NCBI RefSeq assembly: GCF_003254295.1
Contig: NZ_QKZO01000002.1
Coordinates: 142,820-206,819, forward strand
Length of the DNA stretch: 64,000 bases
Direction: 5' to 3'
Origin: Rhodobacter capsulatus
Lineage (GTDB): Bacteria; Pseudomonadota; Alphaproteobacteria; Rhodobacterales; Rhodobacteraceae
The notes below the pieces were generated by a model. The model had not been told where the DNA came from, made no database searches, and was given only the letters and a program-made list of their open reading frames with translations. Of this stretch, positions 8,372 to 17,485 are shown one piece after another (position 1 is the stretch's first letter; every line of letters starts with the position of its first letter). A program made the translations under genes and the position numbers.

Positions 8372-8737
8372 TCACATGAAGCCGAGTTCGAGCCGGGCCT
8401 CGTCCGACATCATGTCCATGCCCCAGGCCGGGTCGAAGGTCATCTCGATCTCGCAGCGCTGCACCCCCTCGACCGCCTCGACCGCGTCGGCAAGCCATTG
8501 CGGCATCTCGCCCGCCACCGGACAGCCCGGGGCGGTCAGCGTCATGGTGATGGCGACGACGCCGTCCTCGCCGATCCGGATCGTGTAGATCAGACCGAGA
8601 TCGAAGATGTTGACCGGAATTTCCGGGTCGAAGACGGTGCGGCAGGCCTCGACCACCGAGGCGTAAAGCGGGTGCTCGATATCGGACGGGGCAATCAGCG
8701 GGGCCCCTTCGGGGAGCGCGTGTTCGGTGCTGGTCAT
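8372..8737 (-). CDS. sufT: SufT-type MIP18/DUF59 Fe-S assembly protein
   Basis: 121 residues with the MIP18/DUF59 domain: DPEIPVNIFDLGLIY and the conserved Cys in TAPGCPVAGEMP, followed by the EMTFDPAWGMDMMSDEARLELGF ending as separate blocks. Family knowledge: SufT is an auxiliary factor for Fe-S protein maturation, usually near suf genes; PaaD and the Mrp N-domain share the fold. Here it is a single gene near the A-type carrier. The ATG at 8735-8737 is preceded by a short AT-rich stretch (TATATAAACTCTAGG), the likely promoter. Confidence 0.85.
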   Translation of the reverse strand: MTSTEHALPEGAPLIAPSDIEHPLYASVVEACRTVFDPEIPVNIFDLGLIYTIRIGEDGVVAITMTLTAPGCPVAGEMPQWLADAVEAVEGVQRCEIEMTFDPAWGMDMMSDEARLELGFM

Positions 8738-8852
8738 GACTCTCTCGGGCTATTTCCTAGAGTTTATATAGGGTATCAGGGGGAGAGGTAAAGGCCGTCG
8801 GTGCGGGGCGGAAAGCCGCGTGCCAGGTGGGATTTCACCGAGGCGGGGCCTC

Positions 8853-9040
8853 GGCGACCCGGGCGGGGGCTCCGCCCCCGCACCCCCGGCGTATTTGCGC
8901 CAAGAAGAAACAAGCCGCGGCAAGCACGTCTTTCGGCGGCATGTCGCGTCCGTCAACGGGCAAAGGCCCTGTTTTTCCTTGGCAAAATACGCACTTCTTT
9001 TTTCGGGGGGGGCGGGGGGCGAAGCCCCCCGCGGGTCGCC
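8853..9040. repeat. Palindromic intergenic repeat, copy 2 (diverged)
   Basis: It fills most of the 413-base gene-free stretch between sufT and tgt. Outer arms GGCGACCC (8853-8860) and GGGTCGCC (9033-9040) enclose hairpins GCGGGGGC-TCC-GCCCCCGC and GGGGGGC-GAA-GCCCCCC and the core pair GGCGTATTTGCGCCAAG / CTTGGCAAAATACGC. Same plan as the other copies with a diverged core and a longer loop. Nothing else is evident in this gap apart from the tgt and sufT promoters. Confidence 0.7.
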
Positions 9041-9150
9041 TCGGGCCTGCCCGAGGCGAAAGCCTTCCCCGCCCGCGTGCAAACCCTGCCTGCGCGGGTC
9101 CCTTCCCCTTTCGGCACGGCGCTGCTACATGCGGCCGAAAGGAGCGCCCG

Positions 9151-10278
9151 ATGACCCAGTTCAGCTTCACCCTGTCCGCCACCGACGGCGCCGCCCGCAC
9201 CGGGGTGATCCACACGCCGCGCGGCGAGATCCGCACCCCCGCCTTCATGCCCGTCGGCACCGCCGCCACGGTCAAGGCGATGCTGCCCGAAAGCGTGCGC
9301 GCCACCGGTGCCGACATCCTTCTGGGCAACACCTATCACCTGATGCTGCGCCCGACGGCCGAGCGCATCGCGCGGCTGGGCGGGTTGCACAAGTTCATGA
9401 ACTGGGAGCGCCCGATCCTGACCGACTCGGGCGGGTTTCAGGTGATGAGCCTTGCATCGCTGCGCAAGCTCACCGAGGAGGGCGTGACCTTTTCCAGCCA
9501 TATCGACGGCTCGAAACATCACCTGAGCCCCGAACGCTCGATGGAGATCCAGAAGCTTCTGGGCTCGGATATCGTCATGGCCTTTGACGAATGTCCGGCG
9601 CTGCCCGCCGACGAGGCTGCGGTGGCGAAATCGATGCGGCTCTCGATGCGCTGGGCCGAGCGAAGCCGCGACGCCTTTGGCGACCGGCCGGGGCATGCGC
9701 TCTTTGGCATCATGCAGGGCGGCGTCACGCGGGAGTTGCGCGAGGAAAGTGCCCAGAAACTCAAGGACATCGGCTTTGACGGCTATGCGCTCGGCGGGCT
9801 GGCCGTGGGCGAGGGGCAGGAGGCGATGTTCTCGGTCCTGGACTATGCGCCCGGCTTCCTGCCCGCCGACAAGCCGCGCTATCTGATGGGGGTGGGCAAG
9901 CCCGACGACATCGTCGGCGCGGTCGAGCGCGGCATCGACATGATGGATTGCGTGCTGCCCTCGCGCTCGGGGCGGACCGGGCAGGCCTGGACGCGGCGCG
10001 GCCAGATCAACATCAAGAACGCCCGGCACATGGACGACCCGCGCCCGCTCGACGAAGCCTGCAACTGCCCGGCCTGCCGGAATTACTCGCGCGCCTATCT
10101 GCACCATGTCTTCAAGGCGCAGGAGATGATCTCGGGCATGCTGCTGACCTGGCACAACCTGCACTATTATCAGGATCTGATGGCGGGCCTGCGCGCGGCG
10201 ATCGCGGCCGGGCGGCTTTCTGCCTTCGTGGCCGAGTTCCATGCCGAACGCGCGGCGGGCGATATCGACCCGCTTTAA
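9151..10278 (+). CDS. tgt: tRNA-guanine transglycosylase (queuine)
   Basis: Exchanges G34 of Asp/Asn/His/Tyr tRNAs for the queuosine precursor preQ1. In 375 residues: the nucleophile region [28 protein letters not shown], the second catalytic region [12 protein letters not shown], and the zinc site [16 protein letters not shown]. Start ATG 9151 has AAAGGAGCGCCCG before it; 375 residues is the normal size. Its last four bases overlap the end of the convergent PAQR gene. Confidence 0.97.
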   Translation: MTQFSFTLSATDGAARTGVIHTPRGEIRTPAFMPVGTAATVKAMLPESVRATGADILLGNTYHLMLRPTAERIARLGGLHKFMNWERPILTDSGGFQVMSLASLRKLTEEGVTFSSHIDGSKHHLSPERSMEIQKLLGSDIVMAFDECPALPADEAAVAKSMRLSMRWAERSRDAFGDRPGHALFGIMQGGVTRELREESAQKLKDIGFDGYALGGLAVGEGQEAMFSVLDYAPGFLPADKPRYLMGVGKPDDIVGAVERGIDMMDCVLPSRSGRTGQAWTRRGQINIKNARHMDDPRPLDEACNCPACRNYSRAYLHHVFKAQEMISGMLLTWHNLHYYQDLMAGLRAAIAAGRLSAFVAEFHAERAAGDIDPL

Positions 10279-10919
10279 TGCCCGGCGATCAGGATGACGG
10301 CGGCGTAATGCGTCGCCGCCGCCGCAATCACATGGCCGTGCCAGATCGCGCGCGAAAACGGCATCCGCTTCAGCTTGTAGAACACCGTGCCCAGCAAATA
10401 GACGGCGCCGCCGATGCCCAGAAGGATCAGCACCGCCAGCGGCAGCCGCTCGATCAGCGGCCAGATCGCGACCAGGCCCAGAAGCCCCATGACAAGGTAA
10501 AGCAGGAACCCGGCCTTCTCGGCGGCATGAAAGAAGCCAAGCTTCATCACCATGCCGATCAGCGCCAGCGTCCAGATCGTCACGGTCAGCGCAATGCCCA
10601 CCTTGCCGCCCAGTCCGATCAGCGCCATCGGCGTGTAAGTTCCTGCAATCAAAAGATAAATCGCCGCATGATCGAAGCGGCGCAGCACCGCGCGGGCAGG
10701 CGCGTAAAGCGTCAGGTTGTAGCCCGCCGAAAAGCCGAAAGAGGCGATCAGCCCGACCGCATAGACGACAAGCGGCCAGATCTTCGGCCCAAGCCCCGCC
10801 ATCGCCGCCCAGACCATCAGCGCCGAGACCGCCGCGACGGCAAAGGTCACCCCCAGCACATGCATCACGCCATCGGCAAAATGCTCGCGGAACGAGTGGG
10901 CCAGCTCATGTCGTGTCAT
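10275..10919 (-). CDS. Hemolysin III / PAQR-family membrane protein
   Basis: 214 residues with seven hydrophobic segments and the family's metal-binding marks: an N-terminal [12 protein letters not shown] (His), [16 protein letters not shown] (HxxIY), and C-terminal [13 protein letters not shown]. Bacterial members (YqfA, Hly-III) are inner-membrane proteins of uncertain function; a hemolytic role is not established for most. Convergent with and overlapping tgt by 4 bases. The next gene on this strand is separated by repeat copy 3. Confidence 0.9.
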   Translation of the reverse strand: MTRHELAHSFREHFADGVMHVLGVTFAVAAVSALMVWAAMAGLGPKIWPLVVYAVGLIASFGFSAGYNLTLYAPARAVLRRFDHAAIYLLIAGTYTPMALIGLGGKVGIALTVTIWTLALIGMVMKLGFFHAAEKAGFLLYLVMGLLGLVAIWPLIERLPLAVLILLGIGGAVYLLGTVFYKLKRMPFSRAIWHGHVIAAAATHYAAVILIAGH

Positions 10920-11000
10920 CGCAACCTCCGGGAATGGCGCATTCTAGCAGCCGGGGCGGGCAAGCCAAAGGCTGACGCTGCGTCAGCTGCGAGCCGGGCA

Positions 11001-11106
11001 GGGGGCGCTGCCCCCCGTCCTGCGGACTCCCCCCGAGGTATTTCGGGCAAGATGAAATTGCGGCCTTCATCTTGCTGCAAATACCTCGGGGTGCGGGCAG
11101 AGCCCC
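11001..11106. repeat. Palindromic intergenic repeat, copy 3 (AAGATGAAA type)
   Basis: Outer GGGGGCGCTGCCCCC, left arm 11031-11057 (CCCCGAGGTATTTCGGG...AAGATGAAA), right arm 11066-11091 (TTCATCTTGCTGCAAATACC then TCGGGG), and a closing GGGC-AGA-GCCC. It sits between two minus-strand genes. Confidence 0.85.
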
Positions 11107-11108
11107 GC

Positions 11109-11792
11109 TCAGCCGAAGATCACAAGATCGGCGGCGCGGTTTCCGGTCGTCAGCAGACGCCCGTTCGGCAGGTCGTTCTCCTCGGTCCGGCGCGTGGCTT
11201 CCGCCAGTGGCAGGTCGGCCCAGCGCGCCATCAGGCGGCGGCGCAGCTCGGCCTCGGTCACGGCAAGCCGGACCGAAAGATCGAAAATTGGCGCCAGATC
11301 GCGCCAGCCCGGGCGGGTCAGCAGCAGGTAATTGCCCTCGACCAGGATCACCTGCGCCGTGGCCGGGATCACCGCGCCCGCAGGCACCACGGCATCGGCG
11401 GCGCGATCGAAGCTTGGCACCGCGCAGTCGCCGGTTGCCGCCTTGACCTGCGCCAGACAGGCGGCAAGGCCCGCGACATCGAAAGTGTCGGGATGGCCCT
11501 TGAGTGCGCGCAGGCCCTGCGCGTCCAGCCAGTCATTGGCGCGATGAAATCCGTCCATCGGCAGGATCGCGGCGCGTCCGGGGCTGCGGGCATTCAGCTG
11601 CCCCGCCAGTTCCGCCGCCAGCTGCGACTTGCCCGAGCCGGGCGCGCCCACCAGCGCCACCAGCACGCGCTCCTCGCCCAACTGCCCGATGTGGCCCGCC
11701 AGATCGGCGCGGTCCACCCGCAGCTCGGAGCCCATGAAGGCGCCGACATCGCCCATCGGGCCGTTGGAATCGCCCAGCCAGAATTCCGCCAT
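11109..11792 (-). CDS. P-loop kinase of the FrcK/uridine-kinase-like family
   Basis: 227-residue small-molecule kinase. Seen: Walker A GAPGSGKS near residue 50, PMDGFHRAND after it, LVEGNYLLL in the middle (Walker B region), and an arginine-rich lid RRRLMARWADLPLAEATRR. These are hallmarks of the nucleoside/nucleotide kinase superfamily group that includes FrcK (found with fructose ABC importers) and PanK-like proteins. There is no sugar importer here. Its ATG at 11790-11792 shares a base with the stop of the ThiE-like gene (TGATG), so the two are co-translated. Substrate unknown. Confidence 0.8.
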   Translation of the reverse strand: MAEFWLGDSNGPMGDVGAFMGSELRVDRADLAGHIGQLGEERVLVALVGAPGSGKSQLAAELAGQLNARSPGRAAILPMDGFHRANDWLDAQGLRALKGHPDTFDVAGLAACLAQVKAATGDCAVPSFDRAADAVVPAGAVIPATAQVILVEGNYLLLTRPGWRDLAPIFDLSVRLAVTEAELRRRLMARWADLPLAEATRRTEENDLPNGRLLTTGNRAADLVIFG

Positions 11793-12409
11793 CAGCCCAT
11801 CGCCGCGACAAGGCGGCCGAGCGCCGCCACCGGGTCCTCCGCTGTCCAGATCTCCTCGCCCACGGCGAAGAAATCGGTGACGGGGGCAAAGTCGCGCACC
11901 AGAGCCTCGGTCAGCGCGCCTTCGGCCACCACCGGCACCTCGATCACCTCGGACCACCACTGGAACAGGTCGCGCTCGGCCCGGGCGCCGGTGCCAAGCC
12001 CGGTTTCGCCCACCGGACCAAAGCAGACGTAATCCGCCCCGGCCTCGCCCGCGGTCATGCCGTCATGCTGCGAGGCGGCGCAGAAACAGCCCACGATCGC
12101 CTCCTGACCCAGCTCCTTGCGGGCATAGCGCACGGTGCGGGCGCCATCGGTCAGATGCACGCCGTCAAGCCCGTGGCGTTCCACCAGCGCGATGTGGTTC
12201 TCGATCACCAGCGCGACATCGAACTCATGCGCCACCTGACGCACCGCATCGGCCGCGCGCATCACCTTGTCCTCGTCTTTCGTCGCCAGACCCAGACGCA
12301 GGCAGGCAATCTCCTGCGCGCCCAGCACGCGCGCCAGCAGCTGCGGGAAAACCTCCAGATCGAAGCTGGGCGGGGTGGCCAGATAAAGCTGCGGGCGATC
12401 CTCGGACAT
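11792..12409 (-). CDS. ThiE/TenI-like (thiamine phosphate synthase fold) protein
   Basis: 205-residue TIM-barrel protein of the ThiE/TenI superfamily; GVHL, GADYVCFGPVGETG and VPVVAEGAL are recognisable. Several positions that bind HMP-PP and thiazole phosphate in true ThiE look changed: the usual QLR-K motif reads CLRLG, the ND pair reads EN, and the K of the GP-x-TK loop is absent. So it may not make thiamine phosphate. It is the first gene of a two-gene unit with the P-loop kinase and is divergent from trmJ. Confidence 0.75.
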   Translation of the reverse strand: MSEDRPQLYLATPPSFDLEVFPQLLARVLGAQEIACLRLGLATKDEDKVMRAADAVRQVAHEFDVALVIENHIALVERHGLDGVHLTDGARTVRYARKELGQEAIVGCFCAASQHDGMTAGEAGADYVCFGPVGETGLGTGARAERDLFQWWSEVIEVPVVAEGALTEALVRDFAPVTDFFAVGEEIWTAEDPVAALGRLVAAMG

Positions 12410-12490
12410 GATGGCTCCTTTCGGGTTTGGCGCCTTCTAGCGCAGGCCGCCCCGCCTTGCCAGCGGCTTTGCGCTTCTGTATCGGGGGGC

Positions 12491-13228
12491 ATGACTTCGC
12501 ATCCGACCCCCGTCTTCATCCTGATCCGTCCGCAGATGGGCGAGAATATCGGTGCCGCCGCCCGCGCGATGCTGAATTTCGCGCTGTCGACCCTGCGGCT
12601 CGTCGATCCGCGTGACGGCTGGCCGAACCCGAAGGCGGTGGCGATGGCCTCTGGCGCGGCGGGCAAGGTGCTCGATCATGCGGGGGTGTTCGCCACCACG
12701 GCCGAGGCGATTGCCGATTGCGATTTCGTCTTTGCGACCACGGCGCGCGGGCGCGAGCTGACGAAACCCATTTACACCCCCGAGGCCGCGATGGCCGAGG
12801 CGCGGGCGCGGATCGCCGCCGGTCAGCGCGTCGGCGTGATGTTCGGCCCCGAGCGCACGGGGCTGGAAAACGACGACATCATCCGGGCGAATGCGATCAT
12901 CACCGTGCCGGTGAACCCAGACTTCTTCTCGCTCAACCTTGCGCAGGCGGTGCTGCTGACGGCGTATGAATTCGCCCGTCAGGGCAGCGACGCCCCCGCG
13001 ATCGACCCCGGTCTGGCCGGGGCCGAGATGGCCAATGCGCTGGAAATCGAGAAGCTGGGCGATCATTACGAGGAACGCCTCGAGGCGGCCGGGTTCTTCT
13101 TCCCCGAGGGCAAGGCGCCGATGATGAAGCGCAATCTGCGCAACATGTGGAGCCGGTTCGGCCTGACGCGGGCGGATGTACAGACGCTGCACGGGATGCT
13201 GCGGCAGCTGCTGCGCAACCGCGACTGA
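12491..13228 (+). CDS. trmJ: SPOUT-family RNA 2'-O-methyltransferase (TrmJ-like)
   Basis: 245 residues of the SpoU/TrmJ class, which methylates ribose in tRNA (position 32 in E. coli). The knotted SPOUT domain shows motif 1 NIGAAARAMLNFA near the N-terminus, motif 2 MFGPERTGLENDDI, and motif 3 VPVNPDFFSLNLAQAV. A C-terminal helical tail (MMKRNLRNMWSRFGL) is typical of TrmJ. Start ATG 12491 follows a GGGGGGC stretch; 82 bases separate it from the divergent ThiE-like gene. tRNA rather than rRNA as target is a family-based guess. Confidence 0.88.
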   Translation: MTSHPTPVFILIRPQMGENIGAAARAMLNFALSTLRLVDPRDGWPNPKAVAMASGAAGKVLDHAGVFATTAEAIADCDFVFATTARGRELTKPIYTPEAAMAEARARIAAGQRVGVMFGPERTGLENDDIIRANAIITVPVNPDFFSLNLAQAVLLTAYEFARQGSDAPAIDPGLAGAEMANALEIEKLGDHYEERLEAAGFFFPEGKAPMMKRNLRNMWSRFGLTRADVQTLHGMLRQLLRNRD

Positions 13229-13423
13229 TCCGCCGGCCGGGCCGCGGGGGCGCGACATTTGCGCCAAGGGCCGCGCCCGCGCCCTGCGCCTGCGCCGAAA
13301 AACCCTGCCCGCCCCGGGGGTTGCGGGACGATCCGGGCCGCGCCGCCGCCCGGGCAAGCGCCAATCCCCTTGCCCCCGCCCGCCCCGCGCCCTAGTGTCG
13401 CGCGAAAGCGACAGGAGGCCCGC

Positions 13424-14608
13424 ATGGGGATGAAACCCGTCAAGAACCGCTCGCGCGCGATCTTCGAGGAGGTGGGCGTCGAGACCCCGAAACAGATGCC
13501 GGTGGCGCCGAAGGGCGGCATGATCGACGCGCGGCCGAAAGGCGCGCGCAAGGCGCTGATGTTCTGGATGGTCTCGCTGATCGTGCTCGCGGTGCTGCAA
13601 CTGGGGCTGGATGCGACGCCGGGCTTCGGCATTGCCGAGCTTGATCTGGTGCAGCCCTATACCGGGCTCGCGCTCTTTGCTGTCTGGGCGCTTGGCGCGC
13701 TGGGGCTGGCTGTCAGTCGCCGCCTGCCGCCGGGCTGGGGGATGCGCGTCGCCGGTCTGGGGCTGGGCTGCCTGCTGCTGGCGGCCTCCGACCCCGCGCC
13801 GATGTCCCAGCTTTCCAAGGCCTTGTCACCCGCCCCCGCGGCCGAGGTGCTGCCGCAAACGGGCGCCCTGCCGCCGCTGCAATTGCTGCCCGCAACCCCG
13901 CCGACGCCTGCGCCTGTGGTGGCGCCCCCGACCCCGCAGGAGCGGGTGGTGCAAGCCGCCAATCTGGTCGTGGCACAGATCGAACGGGCGCAGACGACCC
14001 TTGGCGCAGCCCCCTTTGCCACGCTGCGCCTTGGGCTGGCCTTCGCGCTCGCAGGCTTTGCCTTCTGGTATGCGCTCTTGGCCGCGCGGACCGAGGCTGC
14101 GCTGATCTCGGCGCGGCGTCAGGCGGAACCGGGGCTGGTCGGGCTGGCGACGGGGCTGATGCATCTGAGCTTCCTGCAACTGCTCGTGGGCGGGCTGGTG
14201 ACCGGGATTGGCGCGGGGGCGGTTTTCACCGACTGGCCGTTGATGGGCGGCCTCTGGCTGCCGCCCGACATGCTCTCGCTGCAACCGATCTGGCGCAATG
14301 CGCTGGAAAATCAGGCGCTTTTGCAGTTCAGCCACCGGGCGCTCGGCTATCTGCTTGTGGTGCTTGCGCTTGTCGCGTTGATCCGGTCGCGCCGGTCGGT
14401 GCATGCGGTGACGCGCATGGCCTTCGTGCTGGCCGCGGTCTGGATGCTTCTGCAGGCGGTGCTGGGCGTCGTCACGCTGCTGCATGGCGATCCGCTGGCG
14501 CTGCGGCTGGCGCATCTGGGCGGGGCGCTGGTGCTCTGGCTCTTTCTCATCCGCGCGCGGTTTCTTGCGCGCTATCCGCGCGTGCAATCGATCCGGGGGA
14601 TCAAATGA
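13424..14608 (+). CDS. COX15/CtaA-like membrane protein with a degenerate N-terminal half
   Basis: 394 residues. The C-terminal half (about 235-385) matches the second four-helix bundle of heme A synthase: LVGGLVTGIGAG, WPLMGG at 271-276, LQPIWRNALENQALLQF, H304 in FSHRALGY and H364 in LAHLGGALV. The first half lacks the conserved heme-ligand helices (no WGHR, no GG-TRLT-SGLS motif, and no histidine before H247). Instead it has three hydrophobic segments (44-62, 75-97, 107-121) and a Pro/Ala-rich linker (123-172). It is therefore not a complete heme A synthase; C-half heme binding is possible. The ATG at 13424 follows AGGAGG; the 3' end overlaps the peptidase gene (ATGA). Confidence 0.85.
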   Translation: MGMKPVKNRSRAIFEEVGVETPKQMPVAPKGGMIDARPKGARKALMFWMVSLIVLAVLQLGLDATPGFGIAELDLVQPYTGLALFAVWALGALGLAVSRRLPPGWGMRVAGLGLGCLLLAASDPAPMSQLSKALSPAPAAEVLPQTGALPPLQLLPATPPTPAPVVAPPTPQERVVQAANLVVAQIERAQTTLGAAPFATLRLGLAFALAGFAFWYALLAARTEAALISARRQAEPGLVGLATGLMHLSFLQLLVGGLVTGIGAGAVFTDWPLMGGLWLPPDMLSLQPIWRNALENQALLQFSHRALGYLLVVLALVALIRSRRSVHAVTRMAFVLAAVWMLLQAVLGVVTLLHGDPLALRLAHLGGALVLWLFLIRARFLARYPRVQSIRGIK

Positions 14609-16074
14609 CAGCTTTGACCGACCTGAAAGCCTACCTTCGCGAAACCGAGGCGCTTGGCCATGTGGCCGAGCGTCTGGGCTGGGATCAGGAAACGATGATG
14701 CCGCGCGGGGCGGCCGAACAGCGGGCCGAGGAACTGGCGGCGCTGGAATCGGTGCTGCATGCGCGCCGCACCGATCCGCGGCTCGAAGACTGGCTGGCCC
14801 GTGCCGAGGCGACGACCGAGGCGGATGCGCGGCTTCTGGATCTGGCCGGGCGCAATTACAACCGCGCCACCCGCATTCCGGCGCGGCTGGCCACCGAACT
14901 GGCGCGCCTCACCTCGCTTGCGCAGGGCGTCTGGGCCGAGGCGCGCGCGGCCGAGGATGCGGCCGCCTTCCTGCCGACGCTGGCGCAGATGGTGGCATTG
15001 AAGCGCGAGGAAGCGGCCTGCCTGTCGCAAGGCGATCTTTACGATGCGCTGCTGGATGATTACGAACCGGGCGCCACGCATCGCGCGCTTGGCGCGATGT
15101 TCGACCGGATGCGCCCGCGCCTTGTCAGCTTGCGCGAAAAGGTGCTGGGATCGGAACACCAGCCGCCCGCGCTGAGCCATGTCTTCCCCGAGGCGACGCA
15201 GCTGCGCCTTGCCCGCATCTGCGCCTCGGCCTTCGGCTATGACTGGACGATGGGGCGGCTCGATCTCGTGGTGCATCCGTTCTGCTCGGGCTCGGGGCGG
15301 GATGTGCGCATCACCACGCGGGTGTGCGAAAGCGACCCGTTCAACTGCCTTTATTCCACCATCCACGAGGTCGGCCACGCCTGCTACGAACAGGCGATTT
15401 CGCCCGACTATGCCTTCTCGCCGCTCGGCCGCGGCGTCTCGATGGGGGTGCATGAAAGCCAGAGCCGGATCTATGAAAACCAGCTTGGCCGCTCGGCCGC
15501 CTTCACCGGCTGGTTGTATCAGCGCATGCTGGATGCGTTCGGGGATTTCGGCGTGGCGGACGCGCAGGCCTTTCATGCGGTGGTGAACCGGGTCAATCCC
15601 GGCTTCATCCGCACCGAAGCCGACGAGCTGCACTACAACCTGCACATCATGCTGCGCTTCGATCTGGAACGGCAGCTGATCGCGGGCAAGCTTGAAGTGG
15701 CCGATCTGGAAGCGGCCTGGAACGCCCGGTTCCTGACGGATTTCGGGGTGGCGGTCGAGAAACCCTCGCAGGGCTTCTTGCAGGATGTGCACTGGTCCGC
15801 CGGCCTCTTTGGCTATTTCCCGACCTATACGCTGGGCAATGTCTATGCGGGCTGCCTGAACAGCGCGATGCGCGCGGCGGTGCCGGGGATCGATGCGGCT
15901 CTGGCCGAGGGCACGGCAAAACCCGCGACCGACTGGCTGCGGGAAAACCTGCAACGCCACGGCGGGCTGCGCCCCCCGCGCGAGACGATCGTCACCGCCT
16001 GCGGGTTTGAGCCTTCGGAAGAACCGCTGCTCGACTATCTCGAAACCAAATACGCGGCGATCTACCGGCTTTGA
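14605..16074 (+). CDS. M32-family metallocarboxypeptidase (carboxypeptidase Taq type)
   Basis: 489-residue cytosolic zinc carboxypeptidase. The zinc motif HEVGH is seen in TIHEVGHACYEQAI, with a downstream glutamate in GVHESQSRIYEN; the family signatures LGWDQETMMP near the N-terminus and the C-terminal NVYAGCLNSAM are present. Length is that of the family (about 500). It is translationally coupled to the COX15-like gene by a four-base overlap. Repeat copy 4 follows. Confidence 0.95.
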   Translation: MTALTDLKAYLRETEALGHVAERLGWDQETMMPRGAAEQRAEELAALESVLHARRTDPRLEDWLARAEATTEADARLLDLAGRNYNRATRIPARLATELARLTSLAQGVWAEARAAEDAAAFLPTLAQMVALKREEAACLSQGDLYDALLDDYEPGATHRALGAMFDRMRPRLVSLREKVLGSEHQPPALSHVFPEATQLRLARICASAFGYDWTMGRLDLVVHPFCSGSGRDVRITTRVCESDPFNCLYSTIHEVGHACYEQAISPDYAFSPLGRGVSMGVHESQSRIYENQLGRSAAFTGWLYQRMLDAFGDFGVADAQAFHAVVNRVNPGFIRTEADELHYNLHIMLRFDLERQLIAGKLEVADLEAAWNARFLTDFGVAVEKPSQGFLQDVHWSAGLFGYFPTYTLGNVYAGCLNSAMRAAVPGIDAALAEGTAKPATDWLRENLQRHGGLRPPRETIVTACGFEPSEEPLLDYLETKYAAIYRL

Positions 16075-16080
16075 GGGCGA

Positions 16081-16211
16081 GGGGGCGCTGCCCCCGCCGA
16101 GGCGATGCCTCGGCCCCCCGGGATATTTCGGGCAAGATGAAAGGCATCCGGTTTCATCTTGCTTCAAATACCTCGGGGGGAGTCCCGCAGGGACGGGGGG
16201 CAGCGCCCCCC
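16081..16211. repeat. Palindromic intergenic repeat, copy 4 (AAGATGAAA type)
   Basis: Left arm 16114-16142 (CCCCCCGGGATATTTCGGGC then AAGATGAAA), right arm 16152-16180 (TTTCATCTTGCTTCAAATAC then CTCGGGGGG), flanked by GGGGGCGCTGCCCCC on the left and GTCCC-GCA-GGGAC plus GGGGGGCAGCGCCCCCC on the right. It lies between two convergent genes. Confidence 0.85.
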
Positions 16212-17425
16212 TACGCCATTGATGTAAAGCGGTTCGCGGGCGTCTCGATCACGCTTTTTGACGGCAGCGTCTGCGCGAAGCGCTCGGCCAGGGTCAGGGG
16301 CCCGGCGGTGATGCGGAAGTAATCATAGGCGCCGGGGCGGTCGAAGGCGCAAAGATACTGGAAATGCAGCCGGAAGAAGCGCCAGCGCAGTTGCTTCCAG
16401 CGCGCGGGCGAGAGTGTTTGCGTGAAGGCGGCAGACAGGATCAGCGGCTGGCGTTGATCGGCGGGGCTGACGCCCGAGACCTTGACCGGATCGCACAGCG
16501 CAAAGGCGCAGCCGTCGCCCGGGGCGGTGACATCGACCCAGGTCAGTTCGGTCCGCGTGCAAAGATAAGCCAGATCGCCGCGCAGCCGTTTCGCCTCGGG
16601 CAGGAAGCTGACCATCGGCACGACATGGCCCAGCGACAGGAAGCCGAGCCGCGGCCCCGGCGCAGGCACCCGGCCCGCGCGGATCAGATCGGCCAGAACC
16701 GAGACCGCCAGATGCGCGCCCGAGGAATGGCCGACGATCAGAACCTCGTCCCAGTCCTCGGTCAGCGCCTGCGCGATCGTGTCGGCAAAGCCGGCCATCC
16801 GGGTTTCGAGCGCGGCCGGATTGGCGCCGCCCCAGCGCGCGGTGAAGGCGTAATCATGCATCAGGTAATAGGCGTAGAAGGTGCCATCGTGCTTGCGAAA
16901 CCAGCGCAGCACCGCCCAGGTGACGGCGGCACAGATCGCAAGGCCGAGCGCCCCGTCAAAGGCGAAATCGGGCAGTGGCCAAAGCAGCAGCGCGGCCAGC
17001 GCCGCCCCCGCGCCAAGTCCCGCCAGCGCCTGCAAGATCAGCGCGACGATCGGGTAAAGCGCCGCGATCACCGGGCCCTTGCGCAGCCGCATCAGCCGAA
17101 ACAGCGCGCCTGAGCCGATATAGGCCCAGGCGGTACGCACCAGCTGCAGATAGGTCGCGGGGATCGAGGCCGCCATGCTGTCGCGCACGATATCGGCCCA
17201 GAGCAGCACCTCGATATCGGTCTCGACTGCCTGCCCGTCCTGGGTCGCGCTCACATGCCAGCCATAGGGGCCGCCCGCGCGTTTGGGCGCCAGCGCCAGC
17301 GCATAGCCCGAAATCGCCGCCTGCGCCGTGCCCTCGGTCCGGTACAGCTCGCGGTAGCGGCGGGGGGGGATCGGGTCATAGCCGGGGATGTAGAACACCC
17401 GGCGCTTGCGGACGGTCTGGCTCAT
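16211..17425 (-). CDS. Membrane-anchored alpha/beta-hydrolase-like protein
   Basis: 404 residues. The N-terminus reads VFYIPGYDPIPPRRYRELYR; two to three hydrophobic segments follow (about 120-150 and 155-180); then a nucleophile elbow GHSSG in DEVLIVGHSSGAHLAVSVL with a helix after it. That is the fold signature of serine hydrolases, though acid and histidine partners cannot be assigned by eye. I do not recognise a named family. No operon partner: the M48 protease is 60 bases upstream on the same strand. Substrate unknown. Confidence 0.7.
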   Translation of the reverse strand: MSQTVRKRRVFYIPGYDPIPPRRYRELYRTEGTAQAAISGYALALAPKRAGGPYGWHVSATQDGQAVETDIEVLLWADIVRDSMAASIPATYLQLVRTAWAYIGSGALFRLMRLRKGPVIAALYPIVALILQALAGLGAGAALAALLLWPLPDFAFDGALGLAICAAVTWAVLRWFRKHDGTFYAYYLMHDYAFTARWGGANPAALETRMAGFADTIAQALTEDWDEVLIVGHSSGAHLAVSVLADLIRAGRVPAPGPRLGFLSLGHVVPMVSFLPEAKRLRGDLAYLCTRTELTWVDVTAPGDGCAFALCDPVKVSGVSPADQRQPLILSAAFTQTLSPARWKQLRWRFFRLHFQYLCAFDRPGAYDYFRITAGPLTLAERFAQTLPSKSVIETPANRFTSMA

Positions 17426-17485
17426 CTTTGGGTCCTGCTTTTGCCTGTCCCGGTGATAGCGGAAAAAACGGCGCCGCGCTGTGAC

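Noticed and set aside
12491-13228. Horizontal transfer signs or prophage/gene transfer agent genes in the window
   Set aside because: Base composition and codon use look uniform, and no capsid, tail, integrase or transposase genes are recognised.
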